The position numbers and the translations under genes are program-made. The notes under the pieces were generated by a model that did not search any database, had not been told where the DNA came from, and saw only the letters and a list, made by a program, of their open reading frames with translations. This document shows, piece by piece, positions 1 through 9,367 of a DNA stretch of 64,000 bases (position 1 is its first letter; each line of letters opens with the position of its first letter). This DNA comes from Anaeromyxobacter dehalogenans 2CP-C (lineage in GTDB: Bacteria > Myxococcota > Myxococcia > Myxococcales > Anaeromyxobacteraceae), in NCBI RefSeq assembly GCF_000013385.1, contig NC_007760.1, positions 2,667,001-2,731,000 of the forward strand, given 5' to 3'.

Positions 1-556
1 TCACCACGTTCCCGAACCGGTCGGCGGCCAGCGCCACCCCGCGCACCGCGCCCCCGGCGACCTCGGCCGCGGGCCACTCGAGCCGCACCGGATCGGCCAC
101 CTCCCGGCCGAGCGCCGCGGGCGTCCCGCCGCGGGCGAGGTAGATGGCCGCCGGCGCGAACAGGTCGCGGCCGTGGAACGTGGCGGTGCGCGGCGGCGCC
201 AGGACGCCGCCGGTGCCGAGCGCCCAGGCGCGCGCCCCCGGGCCGAGGAAGGGCGTGAGCAGCCCGTTGTCCGGCCCGAGCAGCCGCCGCCCCTCGGGAT
301 CGACCACGCACAGCGCCCGGCGCGCGGTGCCGACCCCCGGGTCCACCACGGCGAGGTGGACCGCCTCCCGGGGGAACCAGGGCAGGCAGGCCTCGAGCAT
401 GAGCGCGCCGGCGAGGACGTCGAACGCGGGCACCTCGTGCGACACGTCCACCAGGCGGGCGTCGGGGAACGCGACGAGCAGCACCGCCTTCATCTGCGCC
501 GGGAACCCCGAGCCGGCGCCGAAGTCGGTGGTGAGCGTGAACAGCGGACCGGCCAC
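1..556 (-). CDS. SAM hydroxide adenosyltransferase (DUF62/SAM_adeno_trans family), 3' end cut by window
   Basis: Members of this family split S-adenosylmethionine with water/hydroxide into adenosine and methionine; some relatives are SAM-dependent halogenases. Reading from a GTG at 556, the first 185 codons show the family signatures in order: LTTDFG near residue 9, VVDPGVGTARR near 73, PDNGLL near 95 and TFHGRDLFAPAA near 125. The C-terminal beta-barrel half lies outside the window. A GGAGGG ribosome site sits about 7 bases before the GTG. It follows scoB by 38 bases on the same strand and is probably the last gene of that operon, though no metabolic link to ketoacid metabolism is evident. 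The GTG start makes the gene easy to miss. Confidence 0.85.
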   Translation of the reverse strand, partial: MAGPLFTLTTDFGAGSGFPAQMKAVLLVAFPDARLVDVSHEVPAFDVLAGALMLEACLPWFPREAVHLAVVDPGVGTARRALCVVDPEGRRLLGPDNGLLTPFLGPGARAWALGTGGVLAPPRTATFHGRDLFAPAAIYLARGGTPAALGREVADPVRLEWPAAEVAGGAVRGVALAADRFGNVV

Positions 557-594
557 GGGGTGCCCTCCCCGCCCCGCGCCCGGGGCGGCGGCGC

Positions 595-1254
595 TCACGC
601 CTGCTGCATGGTCCGCAGGTCGGGCGCGACGATGAGCTTCGGCTCGGTGAGCGCCTGCACCGACTCGACGGTCTCGCCCGGCGCGAGCTCCCGCAGCACC
701 AGGCCGTCCTTGCTCACGTCCAGCCAGGCGCGGTCGGTGCAGATCGACGACACGCAGCGGAGGCCGGTGATGGGCAGGGTGCACTGGCGGAGGATCTTCG
801 GCTTCCCGTCCTTGGTGGCGTGGTCCATCATCACCACCACCCGCTTCGCGCCGGCGACGAGGTCCATGCCGCCGCCCATGCCCTTCACCATCTTGCCCGG
901 CACCAGCCAGTTGGCGAGGTCGCCGCGCTCCGACACCTCGAGCGCGCCGAGGATGGCGAGGTCGATGTGGCCGCCCCGGATCATCGCGAACGACTCGGCG
1001 GAGGAGAAGAACGCGGCGCCCTTCACCACCGTGACCGTCTCCTTGCCGGCGTTGATGAGGTCCGGGTCCAGCTCGTCCTCGCGCGGGTACGGGCCCACGC
1101 CCAGGATCCCGTTCTCCGACTGCAGCACCACCTCGACGCCGGGCGGCACGAAGTTGGAGACGAGCGTGGGCATCCCGATGCCGAGGTTCACGTAGAAGCC
1201 GTCGCGCAGCTCGCGGGCCACGCGCGCGGCGATCTGCTCTCGGTTGAGCGGCAT
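595..1254 (-). CDS. scoB: 3-oxoacid CoA-transferase subunit B
   Basis: Beta subunit of a family I CoA-transferase, which moves CoA between succinyl-CoA (or another acyl-CoA) and acetoacetate in the cytoplasm. The 219-residue protein has the catalytic-glutamate motif QSENGILG (Glu about residue 47) and the NLGIGMPT glycine loop near residue 23. Length matches the usual 210-220 residues. It starts 14 bases after the scoA stop, and the two subunits must assemble together. The thiolase upstream in the same operon makes acetoacetyl-CoA breakdown or synthesis (ketone body or short-chain fatty acid use) the likely role. The exact acyl substrate cannot be read from the sequence; AtoA-type butyrate or acetate CoA-transferase is the alternative. 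Confidence 0.9.
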   Translation of the reverse strand: MPLNREQIAARVARELRDGFYVNLGIGMPTLVSNFVPPGVEVVLQSENGILGVGPYPREDELDPDLINAGKETVTVVKGAAFFSSAESFAMIRGGHIDLAILGALEVSERGDLANWLVPGKMVKGMGGGMDLVAGAKRVVVMMDHATKDGKPKILRQCTLPITGLRCVSSICTDRAWLDVSKDGLVLRELAPGETVESVQALTEPKLIVAPDLRTMQQA

Positions 1255-1268
1255 CGCTTCGCTCCTCC

Positions 1269-1970
1269 CTACGCCGTCGCCGGACGGACCGTCCGCCGCT
1301 CGATCCACTTCTCGTACCGCTCGCCGCGGACCACCCGCCTCACGTAGATGCTGGGCGTGTGGACGAGGTCCGGGTCGAGCGCGCCCGGCTCGACCACCTC
1401 CTCCGCCTCCGCCACCGTGATCGCCGCGGCGGCGGCCATCATCGGCTGGAAGTTGCGGGTGGTCTTCCGGTACACGAGGTTGCCCCAGGTGTCCGCCTTC
1501 CAGGCCTTCAGGAAGGCGAAGTCGGCCTTGAGCGGCAGCTCCAGCAGGTACTCGCGGCCGGACAGCAGCCGCGTCTCCTTGCCCTCCGCCACCTGCGTGC
1601 CGACGCCGGTGGCGGTGTAGAAGCCGCCGATGCCGGCCCCGCCGGCGCGGATGCGCTCGGCGAGCGTGCCCTGCGGCACCAGCTCCACCTCCAGCTCGCC
1701 GGAGAGGAACTGGCGCTCGAACTCCTTGTTCTCGCCGACGTAGGACGCGACGATCTTGCGGATCTGCCGCGCCTTCAGCAGCACGCCCAGCCCGAGCTCG
1801 GTCGTGCCGCAGTTGTTCGAGACGAGCACCAGGTCGCGCACGCCCTTGCGGTGCAGCGCGAGGATCAGGTTCTCCGGGTTCCCGCACAGGCCGAACCCGC
1901 CCACCATGATGGTGGCCCCGTCCTTCACGTCCGCGACCGCGGCGTCGGCCGACTCGACCAGCTTGTTCAT
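1269..1970 (-). CDS. scoA: 3-oxoacid CoA-transferase subunit A
   Basis: Alpha subunit of the heterodimeric CoA-transferase encoded with scoB. The 233-residue protein carries the subunit A signature [13 protein letters not shown] at residues 24-36 and the [11 protein letters not shown] segment that follows in this family. It ends 14 bases before scoB and starts 9 bases after the thiolase stop, so all three are very probably co-transcribed and translationally linked. It has no catalytic glutamate of its own; that residue is in ScoB. Succinyl-CoA:acetoacetate is the best guess for the substrate pair because of the neighbouring thiolase. Confidence 0.9.
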   Translation of the reverse strand: MNKLVESADAAVADVKDGATIMVGGFGLCGNPENLILALHRKGVRDLVLVSNNCGTTELGLGVLLKARQIRKIVASYVGENKEFERQFLSGELEVELVPQGTLAERIRAGGAGIGGFYTATGVGTQVAEGKETRLLSGREYLLELPLKADFAFLKAWKADTWGNLVYRKTTRNFQPMMAAAAAITVAEAEEVVEPGALDPDLVHTPSIYVRRVVRGERYEKWIERRTVRPATA

Positions 1971-1979
1971 CCGCCCCTC

Positions 1980-3161
1980 CTACCGCTCCACCACCACCGC
2001 GACCGCCTCGCCGCCGCCGATGCAGAGCGAGGCGACGCCGCGCCGGCGATCGAGGTCCTTCATGGCCTGGAGCAGCGTCACCAGGATGCGCGCGCCGGAC
2101 GCGCCGATGGGGTGACCGAGCACCACCGCGCCGCCGCGCACGTTCACCTTGCGCGAGTCGAGGCCGAGCAGCGCGTTGTTGGCGATCGAGACCACTGCGA
2201 ACGCCTCGTTGATCTCCCACAGGTCCACGTCCGAGACCTGGAGCCGCGCCTTCGCCAGCGTGGTCCGGATCGCGTCCGCCGGGGCGATGGTGAACTCCAC
2301 CGGCGCCCGCGCGGCGCCGCCCCAGGCGCGCAGGCGCCCGAGCACCGGCAGCCCCTCGCGCGCGGCCCGCTCGGCGCTCGCGAGCACCAGCGCCGCCGCG
2401 CCGTCGTTGATGGACGAGGAGCTGGCGGCGGTGACGGTGCCGTCCTTCTTGAACGAGGGCCGGAGCGAAGGGATCTTCTCCGGGCGCGCGCCCTTCGGCC
2501 CGTCGTCCTCGCTCACGACCGTCTTCTCGCCCTTCTTGCCCTCGATCTCCACCGGGACGATCTCGGCCTTGAACGCCCCCGCCTTCCACGCCTCGACGGC
2601 GCGGCGGGTGGACTCGATCGCGTACTCGTCCTGCGCGGCGCGGGAGATCCCCTGGGTGGTGGCGCAGTGCTCGGCGCACATGCCCATGTGCTGCTGGCCG
2701 TACACGTCCCAGAGGCCGTCGTGGATCATGCCGTCCACGAGCTCCACGTTGCCCATCCGCGCGCCGGTCCGCGCGGTCCGATCGTAGTACGGCACGTTCG
2801 ACATCGACTCCATGCCGCCCGCCACCACCACGTCGGCGTCGCCGAGCGCGATGGCCTGCGCGGCGGAGATCACCGCCTTCAGCCCGGAGCCGCACACCTT
2901 GTTGAGCGTCCAGGCGGGCGTCTTCTCCGGGAGGCCCGCGTAGATCGCGGCCTGCCGGGCCGGGGCCTGCCCCTCGCCCGCCTGGAGCACGTTGCCCATC
3001 ACCACCTCGTCCACCGCCGAGGGCTCCACGCCGGCGCGCGCGAGCGCGGCGCGGATGGCCACCGCGCCGAGGCGCGGGGCGGTGACGGAGGCGAGCGAGC
3101 CGAGGAAGGAGCCGATGGGCGTGCGCGCCGCCCCGACGATGACCACTTCGCGTCCGGTCAT
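1980..3161 (-). CDS. atoB: acetyl-CoA C-acetyltransferase (thiolase)
   Basis: Degradative/biosynthetic thiolase interconverting two acetyl-CoA and acetoacetyl-CoA. The 393-residue length is typical. The nucleophilic Cys is at about residue 90 in [11 protein letters not shown], the C-terminal [11 protein letters not shown] supplies the catalytic His near residue 349, and CIGGGEA supplies the second Cys. The ATG at 3161 is preferred because the protein then begins [19 protein letters not shown], the standard thiolase N-terminus, behind an AGAGG ribosome site. It is the first gene of the thiolase-scoA-scoB operon, with a promoter about 50 bases upstream. PhaA or ThlA naming would be equally defensible. 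Confidence 0.93.
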   Translation of the reverse strand: MTGREVVIVGAARTPIGSFLGSLASVTAPRLGAVAIRAALARAGVEPSAVDEVVMGNVLQAGEGQAPARQAAIYAGLPEKTPAWTLNKVCGSGLKAVISAAQAIALGDADVVVAGGMESMSNVPYYDRTARTGARMGNVELVDGMIHDGLWDVYGQQHMGMCAEHCATTQGISRAAQDEYAIESTRRAVEAWKAGAFKAEIVPVEIEGKKGEKTVVSEDDGPKGARPEKIPSLRPSFKKDGTVTAASSSSINDGAAALVLASAERAAREGLPVLGRLRAWGGAARAPVEFTIAPADAIRTTLAKARLQVSDVDLWEINEAFAVVSIANNALLGLDSRKVNVRGGAVVLGHPIGASGARILVTLLQAMKDLDRRRGVASLCIGGGEAVAVVVER

Positions 3162-3212
3162 GGTGACCTCTGGGTGAGGGGACCCGCCCAAGGGACCTCG
3201 GGCGGCGCCCCG

Positions 3213-3242
3213 AAGATAGGAAGGCGTTTCCCCGCTCGTCAA
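3213..3242 (-). promoter_or_regulatory. promoter of the thiolase-scoAB operon
   Basis: On the minus strand TTGACG (3242-3237) and TATCTT (3218-3213) are separated by 18 bases, giving a transcript start near 3206 and a leader of about 45 bases to the ATG at 3161. These are among the few T/A-rich hexamers in a region that is otherwise nearly all G and C. Identified by eye only. Confidence 0.5.
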
Positions 3243-3369
3243 CCAATCGTCGGAGCCCGGCGCCGCGGGCCGCGCCCCGTCCGGTTCGTTGCGGCGGCGG
3301 CGCGGATCTGCGTCCCCGCGTGCGCAGGGGCGCATCCGCGCGCCGAGGCAGATCGCGCCGCGCGCCGGC

Positions 3370-3399
3370 TTGCCCGGGCCGGCCGCCCGCCGCTACGCT
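3370..3399 (+). promoter_or_regulatory. candidate leaderless promoter of the isoaspartyl peptidase gene
   Basis: TTGCCC (3370-3375), an 18-base spacer and TACGCT (3394-3399) lie directly before the ATG at 3408. The expected start of transcription is 1-2 bases before the ATG. No Shine-Dalgarno sequence is present between the -10 and the start codon. Confidence 0.35.
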
Positions 3400-3407
3400 C
3401 CCTGCCC

Positions 3408-4310
3408 ATGACGACGTCACGGACGGTCACACCGGTGCTCGTGGTCCACGGCGGCGCGGGGCAGCGCACCCCCGACCGCGCGAGCGACGCGCCGCGGCTC
3501 GAGGGGCTCCGCCGCGCCTGCGAGGCCGGCTGGCAGGTCCTCTCCCGGGGCGGCGCCGCCCTCGACGCGGTGGAGGCCGCGGTCCGCGTCCTGGAGGACG
3601 ACCCGCTGTTCAACGCCGGCCGGGGCGCCGCGCTCACCGCCGAGGGGACGGTCGAGCTCGACGCGTCCATCATGGACGGCGCCACGCTGGCCTGCGGGGC
3701 GGTCGCGGCCGTCCGCGACGTGGCGAACCCGGTGACGCTCGCCCGGGCGGTGATGGAGCGCTCGCCGCACGTGCTGCTCGCCGGCGAGGGCGCGTCGGCG
3801 CTCGCCCGCGAGGTGGGGATCCCGGCCTGCGACCCCGCGGCGCTCGTCACGCCCGCGCAGCGGGCCCGCTTCGAGGCCGAGCGCGCCGCGGCGCGCGGGG
3901 AGCCGGGGCACGGGACCGTCGGCGCGGCGGCGCGGGACGCGCGCGGCCACCTCGCCGCGGCCACCTCCACCGGCGGGATGATGCTGAAGCGCGCCGGCCG
4001 GGTGGGCGACACGCCCATCATCGGGGCCGGCACCTACGCGGACGACGCCTCGGCGGCCGTCTCCTGCACCGGCCACGGCGAGCGCGTCATCCAGGTGACC
4101 CTGGCGCGGTACGCGGCCGACCGGGTGGCGGCCGGCGCCGCGCCGGCGGACGCGGCCCGCGAGGCGGTGCGGATGCTCGCCGCGCGCGTGCAGGGCGAGG
4201 GCGGGCTCATCCTGGTGGGGCCGGAGGGCGAGCCCGGGTTCGCGTACTGCACCGAGGCCATGAGCCGCGCCTGGATCGGCCAGGACGGGGTGGTGCACGC
4301 GGACGTGTGA
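3408..4310 (+). CDS. iaaA: isoaspartyl peptidase / L-asparaginase (Ntn-hydrolase, type 2 asparaginase family)
   Basis: Autoprocessing N-terminal nucleophile hydrolase that removes beta-aspartyl residues from peptides and hydrolyses asparagine. The 300-residue precursor shows VVHGGAG at the N-terminus, [12 protein letters not shown] and ELDASIMDG in the alpha chain, and the cleavage site GHGTVGAAA. Thr170 there becomes the nucleophile at the new N-terminus of the beta chain. [26 protein letters not shown] is the expected beta-chain core (motif split across residues about 188-215). No signal peptide, so cytoplasmic. It stands alone, transcribed divergently from the thiolase operon, and ends 25 bases before the convergent DUF2807 gene. 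Confidence 0.92.
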   Translation: MTTSRTVTPVLVVHGGAGQRTPDRASDAPRLEGLRRACEAGWQVLSRGGAALDAVEAAVRVLEDDPLFNAGRGAALTAEGTVELDASIMDGATLACGAVAAVRDVANPVTLARAVMERSPHVLLAGEGASALAREVGIPACDPAALVTPAQRARFEAERAAARGEPGHGTVGAAARDARGHLAAATSTGGMMLKRAGRVGDTPIIGAGTYADDASAAVSCTGHGERVIQVTLARYAADRVAAGAAPADAAREAVRMLAARVQGEGGLILVGPEGEPGFAYCTEAMSRAWIGQDGVVHADV

Positions 4311-4335
4311 GCCTCGCCCGGCCGGGCCCGCGCGC

Positions 4336-5031
4336 CTACCCGCGGGTGATGCGGCCCGAGCCGGCCACGGCGGCCTGCTCCACCCGGCCCTCGCCCCACC
4401 AGCGGAGATCGCCGGAGCCGGCCACCGACGCGCGGAGCGTGCCGCCGGAGAGGGTCAGCTCGGCGTCGCCCGAGCCGGCGATCTGCACCACCGCGTCGTG
4501 CGCCACGAGCCGGCGGCCCAGCACCTCGCCGGAGCCCTTCACCGCCGCGTCCAGGCGCTCGGCGCGGCCGTCCAGCTCGGCGGACCCGGAGCCGGCGAGC
4601 TGGACCCGCAGCTTGCCGGCGGTGCCGGTCCAGCGCAGGTGGCCGGAGCCGGCCATGGTGAGCTCCTGATCGCCGTGCGCGCCGTCCACCGACGCGTTGC
4701 CGGAGCCGGCCAGCGAGAGCCGCTCGAGGCCGGGGACGGTGACCTCCACCCGCGCGCCGCGGAACGAGCGGAGGTCGCGCTCGTTGCGGATGGAGAGCGT
4801 GCCGCCGCGGACCTCGGTGACGATCAGCGGCTGCAGGTTCTCGTCGGCCACCACCACCACCGACTGGGCCGGCCCGACCTTCACCTCGAGGTCGAGCGAG
4901 CCGGCGAGCTGGATGCCCTGGAAGGCCGGGACCTCCCGGCGCTGGCGCACCACGTGCCCGTCGCCGTCCACGGCGGCGGCGGAGAGGGGCGCGGCCAGGG
5001 CGGCGAGGGCGGCGACGACGGCGAGGCGCAT
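4336..5031 (-). CDS. secreted DUF2807 (GIN-domain) protein
   Basis: A 231-residue protein with a Sec signal peptide (about residues 1-20, hydrophobic core AVVAALAALAAPLSAAA) followed by one DUF2807 or head-GIN domain, which folds as a right-handed beta helix. Visible evidence is the run of short degenerate repeats each containing AGSG or KGSG (at least six copies), alternating with beta-strand stretches, and the N-terminal motif VPAFQGIQLAGSLDLEV. Function in this family is unknown; location is periplasmic or outer surface. The ATG at 5031 is chosen because it sits behind GGAGG and starts the signal peptide. It appears to be a single-gene unit. Confidence 0.8.
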   Translation of the reverse strand: MRLAVVAALAALAAPLSAAAVDGDGHVVRQRREVPAFQGIQLAGSLDLEVKVGPAQSVVVVADENLQPLIVTEVRGGTLSIRNERDLRSFRGARVEVTVPGLERLSLAGSGNASVDGAHGDQELTMAGSGHLRWTGTAGKLRVQLAGSGSAELDGRAERLDAAVKGSGEVLGRRLVAHDAVVQIAGSGDAELTLSGGTLRASVAGSGDLRWWGEGRVEQAAVAGSGRITRG

Positions 5032-5153
5032 GCGGAGTCCTCCGACATCAGGTGCGGGCGCGGGAGAGCGCGGCGGCACCGCCGCGCTCCCCGCACCGGG
5101 TCCTCTCTCCCCAGAGCGGACCCCGGCCCATACGCGCCGTGCTCGCGCCTATT

Positions 5154-5933
5154 TCACCCCTCCGTCCTGGCCCCCCCGGGGAGGCGCGCGGCGGCGTCCA
5201 TGAACGGCTTCACGATGTCGAGCGGCAGCGGGAACACGATGGTCGAGTTCTTCTCGGCGGAGATCTCGACCAGCGTCTGGAGGTAGCGGAGCTGCAGCGC
5301 GCCGGGGGAGCGGGCGATGACGTCGGCCGCCTGGCCCAGCTTCTCGGCGGCCTGGTACTCGCCCTCGGCGGCGATGACCTTGGACCGCCGCTCGCGCTCC
5401 GCCTCCGCCTGCTTGGCCATGGCGCGGCGCATCTCGTCGGGGAGGTCCACCTGCTTCACCTCCACCGCGGTCACCTTCACGCCCCACGGCTCGGTGTGGC
5501 GGTCGATGATCTCCTGGAGCTGCCGGTTGATCTTGTCGCGCTGGCTGAGCAGGTCGTCGAGCTCCACCTGGCCGAGCACCGAGCGCAGCGTGGTCTGCGC
5601 GAACTGGCTGGTCGCGAACAGGAAGTCGGTGACCTGGAGGAAGGCCCGATCGGCCTGCAGCACGCGGAAGTAGATGACCGCGTTCACCTTCACCGACACG
5701 TTGTCGCGCGTGATGACGTCCTGCGGCGGCACCTGCTCGGCCGTGATGCGCATGTCGATGATGATCATCCGGTCGATGAACGGGACGATCCACTTCAGGC
5801 CCGCGGTGCGGATCCCGGCGAAGCGCCCGAGCCGCAGCACCACGCCCTGCTCGTACTCGTTCACGATCCGGATGCCGGACAGCACGTACAGGACCACCAG
5901 CGCGACCGGGACGGCGACTCCGAGGAGCGGCAT
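5154..5933 (-). CDS. slipin / stomatin-like SPFH-domain membrane protein
   Basis: A 259-residue membrane-anchored SPFH protein. Residues about 3-21 form one N-terminal membrane segment, followed by the family sequence [16 protein letters not shown], an SPFH domain to about residue 180 ([44 protein letters not shown]) and a charged coiled coil ([16 protein letters not shown]). These proteins oligomerise in the membrane and are thought to act as scaffolds for proteases. It lies 55 bases after nfeD on the same strand behind a strong AGGGAGG ribosome site; the slipin/NfeD pairing is the classical arrangement and supports the call. Confidence 0.9.
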   Translation of the reverse strand: MPLLGVAVPVALVVLYVLSGIRIVNEYEQGVVLRLGRFAGIRTAGLKWIVPFIDRMIIIDMRITAEQVPPQDVITRDNVSVKVNAVIYFRVLQADRAFLQVTDFLFATSQFAQTTLRSVLGQVELDDLLSQRDKINRQLQEIIDRHTEPWGVKVTAVEVKQVDLPDEMRRAMAKQAEAERERRSKVIAAEGEYQAAEKLGQAADVIARSPGALQLRYLQTLVEISAEKNSTIVFPLPLDIVKPFMDAAARLPGGARTEG

Positions 5934-5988
5934 GCTTTCCTCCCTGCGGCCACGTCACCACGGGTGAGCGGCGCGCGTCCGCTCCGTT

Positions 5989-7407
5989 CTAGCCGTTCCC
6001 GGGCCCCGCGGCCACCACCGTGACCGTGAGCCCCTCCACGGCCACCACCCGCACCGCGGCGCCGCGCGGGATGGGCGCGGCGCTGCGCGCCTGCCAGTAC
6101 TCACCGTGAACGAACGCCTCGCCCGCGGCCGGGCCGATCTCGGAGAGCGCCTCGCCGGGCGCGCCCACCAGCGCGGGCGCGCCCAGCTGCAGCGGGGCCC
6201 GGCGCACGCGGGCCACGTTCCAGGCCATGAACGCGAGCAGCAGCGCCAGGGCGGCCGGCGTGGGCCAGATCACCCACGGTGAGAGCCGGAGCGCGCCCGG
6301 GTCGAACCAGTCCCCCGGCGCGGAGGTGTTCACGAAGAACAGCGTCCCGAGCACCAGGCAGGCGGCGCCGGCCAGCCCGGCCAGCCCGTGCGCGGTGACG
6401 TACGCCTCGGCGACGAGCAGCCCCACGCCGGCGAGCAGCAGGATCACCGCCCCCACGTTCACCGGGATGACGCGCATGGCGAGGAACGCGAGGAACAGGC
6501 AGAAGCCGCCCACCGCGCCGGGGAAGATCATGCCCGGGTGGTAGAACTCCACCGCGATCCCGAGCATCCCCACCAGCATCAGGATCGCCATGACGTTCGG
6601 GTCGGCGAGGAACCCGAGCAGCCGCTGCCGGACCGTCGGCTCGTACGGCTCGATCGCCGCGCCCGCCACCTTCAGCGGGCGCGCCGCGGCCCCCTGCCCC
6701 ACCTTCCGGCCGTCGGCCTTCGCGAGCAGCTCGGGCAGGTCGGCGGCCGTCAGGTCCGCCACCTTCAGCCGCAGCGCCTCCTCGGCGGTGACCGACACGC
6801 TCTCGCGCACCGCCTTCTCGGCCCAGTCGGCGTTCCGACCGCGGGCGGCCGCGACGCTGCGCGCGAAGGCGGCGGTGTCGTTCTCCACCTTCTTCGCCAT
6901 GTCCTTCCCGGCCTCCTCGGCGACGTCCTTGCCGGCGCCGGTGACCGGGTGCGCCGCGCCGATGTTGGAGGTCGGGTGCATCGCCGCCACGTCGGCGGCG
7001 AGCGTGAGGAACACGCCGGCCGAGCCGGCCCGCGCGCCGGCCGGGCCGACCCACACGATCACCGGCACCTCTGTGGCGAGCATGGCCTGGACGATCTCGC
7101 GCGTCGCGTCGAGCTGGCCGCCGGGCGTGTCGAGCGTCACCACCAGCGCGGCGAACCCGCCGGTGCGGGCGCGCGCCAGGGCCGCCTCGAGGTACTCGAC
7201 CGTGCCGCCGGTGATGGGACCCTTCACCGCCGCGGAGAGGACCCGGGCCGGCGCGGCGGCCGGCGGCGCGGGCGGGGGCGCGGCGGCCCCGGCCGCGCGC
7301 GCGGCCAGGCCGGCGGCGACCAGCGCGGCGCACGCGAGCGGCAGCGCGGCGCGGGCGCGGCGGGGAACGGCGGACCTCGCGGCGCGGGCGATCTCGCCGT
7401 GGCGCAT
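5989..7407 (-). CDS. nfeD: NfeD1b-type membrane serine protease
   Basis: Membrane-bound ClpP-class protease that partners with slipin/stomatin. The 472-residue protein has a signal or membrane segment (about residues 20-40), a ClpP-like protease domain (about 55-230) with the catalytic Ser129 in RAGSAGVF and a candidate catalytic Lys at 172-173, 4-5 membrane segments between about 255 and 385, and a C-terminal NfeD OB-fold (about 395-472) carrying ALVGAPGEALSEIGPAAG. The start behind GGGAGGTGAGC is 2 bases after the udg stop, so udg-nfeD-slipin is probably one operon. Serine-lysine dyad placement follows the archaeal homologue PH1510; that is family knowledge. Confidence 0.88.
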   Translation of the reverse strand: MRHGEIARAARSAVPRRARAALPLACAALVAAGLAARAAGAAAPPPAPPAAAPARVLSAAVKGPITGGTVEYLEAALARARTGGFAALVVTLDTPGGQLDATREIVQAMLATEVPVIVWVGPAGARAGSAGVFLTLAADVAAMHPTSNIGAAHPVTGAGKDVAEEAGKDMAKKVENDTAAFARSVAAARGRNADWAEKAVRESVSVTAEEALRLKVADLTAADLPELLAKADGRKVGQGAAARPLKVAGAAIEPYEPTVRQRLLGFLADPNVMAILMLVGMLGIAVEFYHPGMIFPGAVGGFCLFLAFLAMRVIPVNVGAVILLLAGVGLLVAEAYVTAHGLAGLAGAACLVLGTLFFVNTSAPGDWFDPGALRLSPWVIWPTPAALALLLAFMAWNVARVRRAPLQLGAPALVGAPGEALSEIGPAAGEAFVHGEYWQARSAAPIPRGAAVRVVAVEGLTVTVVAAGPGNG

Positions 7408-7409
7408 GC

Positions 7410-8261
7410 TCACCTCCCGGGTGGCGGCCTGCCCAGCTCCTTCATGACGAGCTGCAGGTCCTCCCATGCCTTCTTCTTCTCCTCGGGGCTGCGCAGGAGA
7501 TAGGCGGGGTGGAACGTGGGCATGAGCCGGATGCCCTCGTACTCGCGCCAGCCGCCCCGGAGCCGGGTGATGGGCGTCGTGTCCCGCAGGAGCGTCTGCG
7601 CCGCGAACTTGCCCAGCGCGACCACGACCCGCGGCCGGATGGCGGCGAGCTGGGCGCGCAGGAACGGCTCGCACGCCTCGATCTCGTCCGGCTCCGGGTT
7701 GCGGTTCCCGGGCGGGCGGCACTTCACCACGTTCGCGATGTAGACCTGCTCGCGCTGGTACCCCATCGCCTGGATCATCTTCGTCAGGAGCTGGCCGGCC
7801 TTCCCGACGAACGGCTCTCCCTCGCGATCCTCGTCCGCGCCCGGCCCCTCGCCCACGAACACGAGCTCGGCGTGGGGGTTCCCCACCCCGAACACGAGCG
7901 TGGTGCGGCCGCCGGCGAGCTTGCAGCGGCGGCAGTCGCCGAGCGCGTCGCGGACCTGGACGAGCGCCTCGCTCCCGCAGCCCTTCTCCCCGGCAGCGGA
8001 CGGGCGGGAGGTTGCTTCCTGGGTTCCTGCGGGCGGGGTGTCCTGACCAGGAGGAGGGGTGGTCACCGGGGCGGTACCCACCGGCGCGCCGCCCCCGACC
8101 GCACGGCCGGCCGGCCGGGCATGCGCGGCCGCCGCCGGCGGTTCCACCGGCAGCGACGGCCTCGGAACCTCCCGGACGCCGGCCGCCTCCAACCAGCGCA
8201 GGTGCCGCGCCAGCTCGGCCGCGACCTCCGACACCGCCTCCCCTGAACGCGCTTCGCCCAC
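7410..8261 (-). CDS. udg: family 4 uracil-DNA glycosylase (4Fe-4S)
   Basis: Removes uracil from DNA as the first step of base excision repair. The C-terminal 185 residues form the catalytic domain: four cluster cysteines (C110, C113, C181, C197 in CRRC, NVVKC and EAC), motif [18 protein letters not shown] at about 138-154, and the motif TFHPAYLLR with His251. The N-terminal 95 residues are a charged helix and an Ala/Pro/Gly linker not needed for activity in relatives. The start codon is GTG behind GAGG. It is the first gene of the operon with nfeD and slipin, an association I cannot explain functionally. Confidence 0.92.
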   Translation of the reverse strand: MGEARSGEAVSEVAAELARHLRWLEAAGVREVPRPSLPVEPPAAAAHARPAGRAVGGGAPVGTAPVTTPPPGQDTPPAGTQEATSRPSAAGEKGCGSEALVQVRDALGDCRRCKLAGGRTTLVFGVGNPHAELVFVGEGPGADEDREGEPFVGKAGQLLTKMIQAMGYQREQVYIANVVKCRPPGNRNPEPDEIEACEPFLRAQLAAIRPRVVVALGKFAAQTLLRDTTPITRLRGGWREYEGIRLMPTFHPAYLLRSPEEKKKAWEDLQLVMKELGRPPPGR

Positions 8262-8290
8262 CTTACCCTCGAAAAATCAGGAAGCTCGCG

Positions 8291-8320
8291 TTGCGACCGC
8301 CGCCGCGCGAAACCTAGAAT
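8291..8320 (+). promoter_or_regulatory. candidate leaderless promoter of the phospholipase C-like gene
   Basis: TTGCGA (8291-8296), an 18-base spacer and TAGAAT (8315-8320; 5 of 6 matches to consensus) end 8 bases before the ATG at 8329. The predicted transcript starts at 8327-8329, and there is no ribosome binding sequence. Confidence 0.5.
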
Positions 8321-8328
8321 CGACCCCG

Positions 8329-9273
8329 ATGAAGCTGCTCCGCCTGCTCCTCCCCGCCACGCTCGCAGCCGCCGCCGTCGCCATCCTCGCCTGGCCCTCC
8401 GACGCCCAGGCGTGGGGGCCGCTGGCGCACCTCAACTTCTCGGCGCAGGCCCTCGCGAACCTGGGCGTGGCGCAGCCCTCGCTGCGCATGGTGCTGCAGG
8501 ACTTCGGCAACGAGTTCCTCTACGGCTCCCTCGCGGCGGACATCGTGGTGGGCAAGAACATGGCCCGCTACCTGTACCACTGTCACAACTGGCGCGTGGG
8601 CTTCAACGTGTTCAAGCAGGCGAGGCCCGGGGCCGAGCAGGCCTTCGCGCTCGGCTTCCTCGCGCACCTCTCCGCGGACACGGTCGCGCACAACTACTTC
8701 GTGCCGTTCAAGACGGTCGCCTCGTTCCACAAGACCAACACCCGCCACGCCTACTGGGAGCTGCGCTACGACCGCCGCATGGACCGCGACCTGTCGCGGC
8801 TGGCGCGCCAGGTGTCCACCCGCGCCATCCGCGGCCACGACGACTTCCTGGCGCGCACGCTCACCGGCGCGTCGGTGATCCCGTTCGGCGTCTCGCGACA
8901 GCTGTTCCGCTCGCTGCTGGTGAGCGCGCGCATGGGCGGGTTCCACCACGTCTCGCGGCTGGCGCTGGCGCGCGAGCGCAACCTGGTGCTCGAGCCCGAC
9001 CTCGTCACCGAGACGAACGAGCTCGCGGTGCAGGCCATCCTCGGGCTGCTCGCCGAGGGCGAGCGCAGCCAGGCGGCCCGGGCCGACGCCACCGGCGCGC
9101 GCAACATCCGGCTCGCGACCGACCTCCGCAAGCAGCTGAAGGAGCGGACCGTGCACCACCGGATCCCGTTCCGCGACGCGGCCGACATCGCCGAGGAGAC
9201 GCGCCTCAGCTTCCGGCGCGGCATCCACGGCAAGCTGATCCTGCCGCCGTCGATCGCGAAGCTCGCCGCGTGA
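8329..9273 (+). CDS. secreted zinc-dependent phospholipase C-like protein
   Basis: A 314-residue protein of the zinc-dependent phospholipase C/S1-P1 nuclease-like superfamily. A Sec signal peptide ends at AQA (residue 28), leaving an N-terminal Trp29, as in Bacillus cereus PLC where the N-terminal Trp amino group binds zinc. Further candidate metal ligands are His34 (GPLAHL), the DIVVGK Asp, HCHNW, and GFLAHLSADTVAHNYF, the H-x3-D-x3-H core of the family. The C-terminal third is helical and charged. Expected to act in the periplasm or outside the cell on phospholipids, but the substrate is not readable. It is convergent with coaBC. Confidence 0.8.
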   Translation: MKLLRLLLPATLAAAAVAILAWPSDAQAWGPLAHLNFSAQALANLGVAQPSLRMVLQDFGNEFLYGSLAADIVVGKNMARYLYHCHNWRVGFNVFKQARPGAEQAFALGFLAHLSADTVAHNYFVPFKTVASFHKTNTRHAYWELRYDRRMDRDLSRLARQVSTRAIRGHDDFLARTLTGASVIPFGVSRQLFRSLLVSARMGGFHHVSRLALARERNLVLEPDLVTETNELAVQAILGLLAEGERSQAARADATGARNIRLATDLRKQLKERTVHHRIPFRDAADIAEETRLSFRRGIHGKLILPPSIAKLAA

Positions 9274-9291
9274 TGCGGCTCCCTCGACTCC

Positions 9292-9310
9292 GCGCGGCCA
9301 CAGGCCGCGC
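9292..9310. repeat. short intergenic palindrome (REP-like)
   Basis: GCGCGGCC (9292-9299), ACA, GGCCGCGC (9303-9310) form a perfect 8-bp hairpin just after the phospholipase gene stop. The flanking words CCCTCGACTCCGC and TACGCTCGGGATGAGCG resemble dispersed palindromic repeats I know from many GC-rich genomes. Only one copy is seen in this window. Confidence 0.5.
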
Positions 9311-9335
9311 TACGCTCGGGATGAGCGAACCGGCC

Positions 9336-9366
9336 CGCTCGGCCTGAGCTCGTCGAAGGCCGAGCG
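9336..9366. terminator. bidirectional hairpin terminator between convergent genes, REP-like sequence
   Basis: CGCTCGGCCT (9336-9345) and AGGCCGAGCG (9357-9366) form a perfect 10-bp stem with an 11-base loop, GAGCTCGTCGA. It ends 1 base before the coaBC stop and follows the phospholipase gene, so it can stop transcription from both sides. There is no T tract. The loop-stem word CTTCGACGAGCTCAGG is typical of widespread REP-like elements. Confidence 0.6.
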
Positions 9367-9367
9367 C

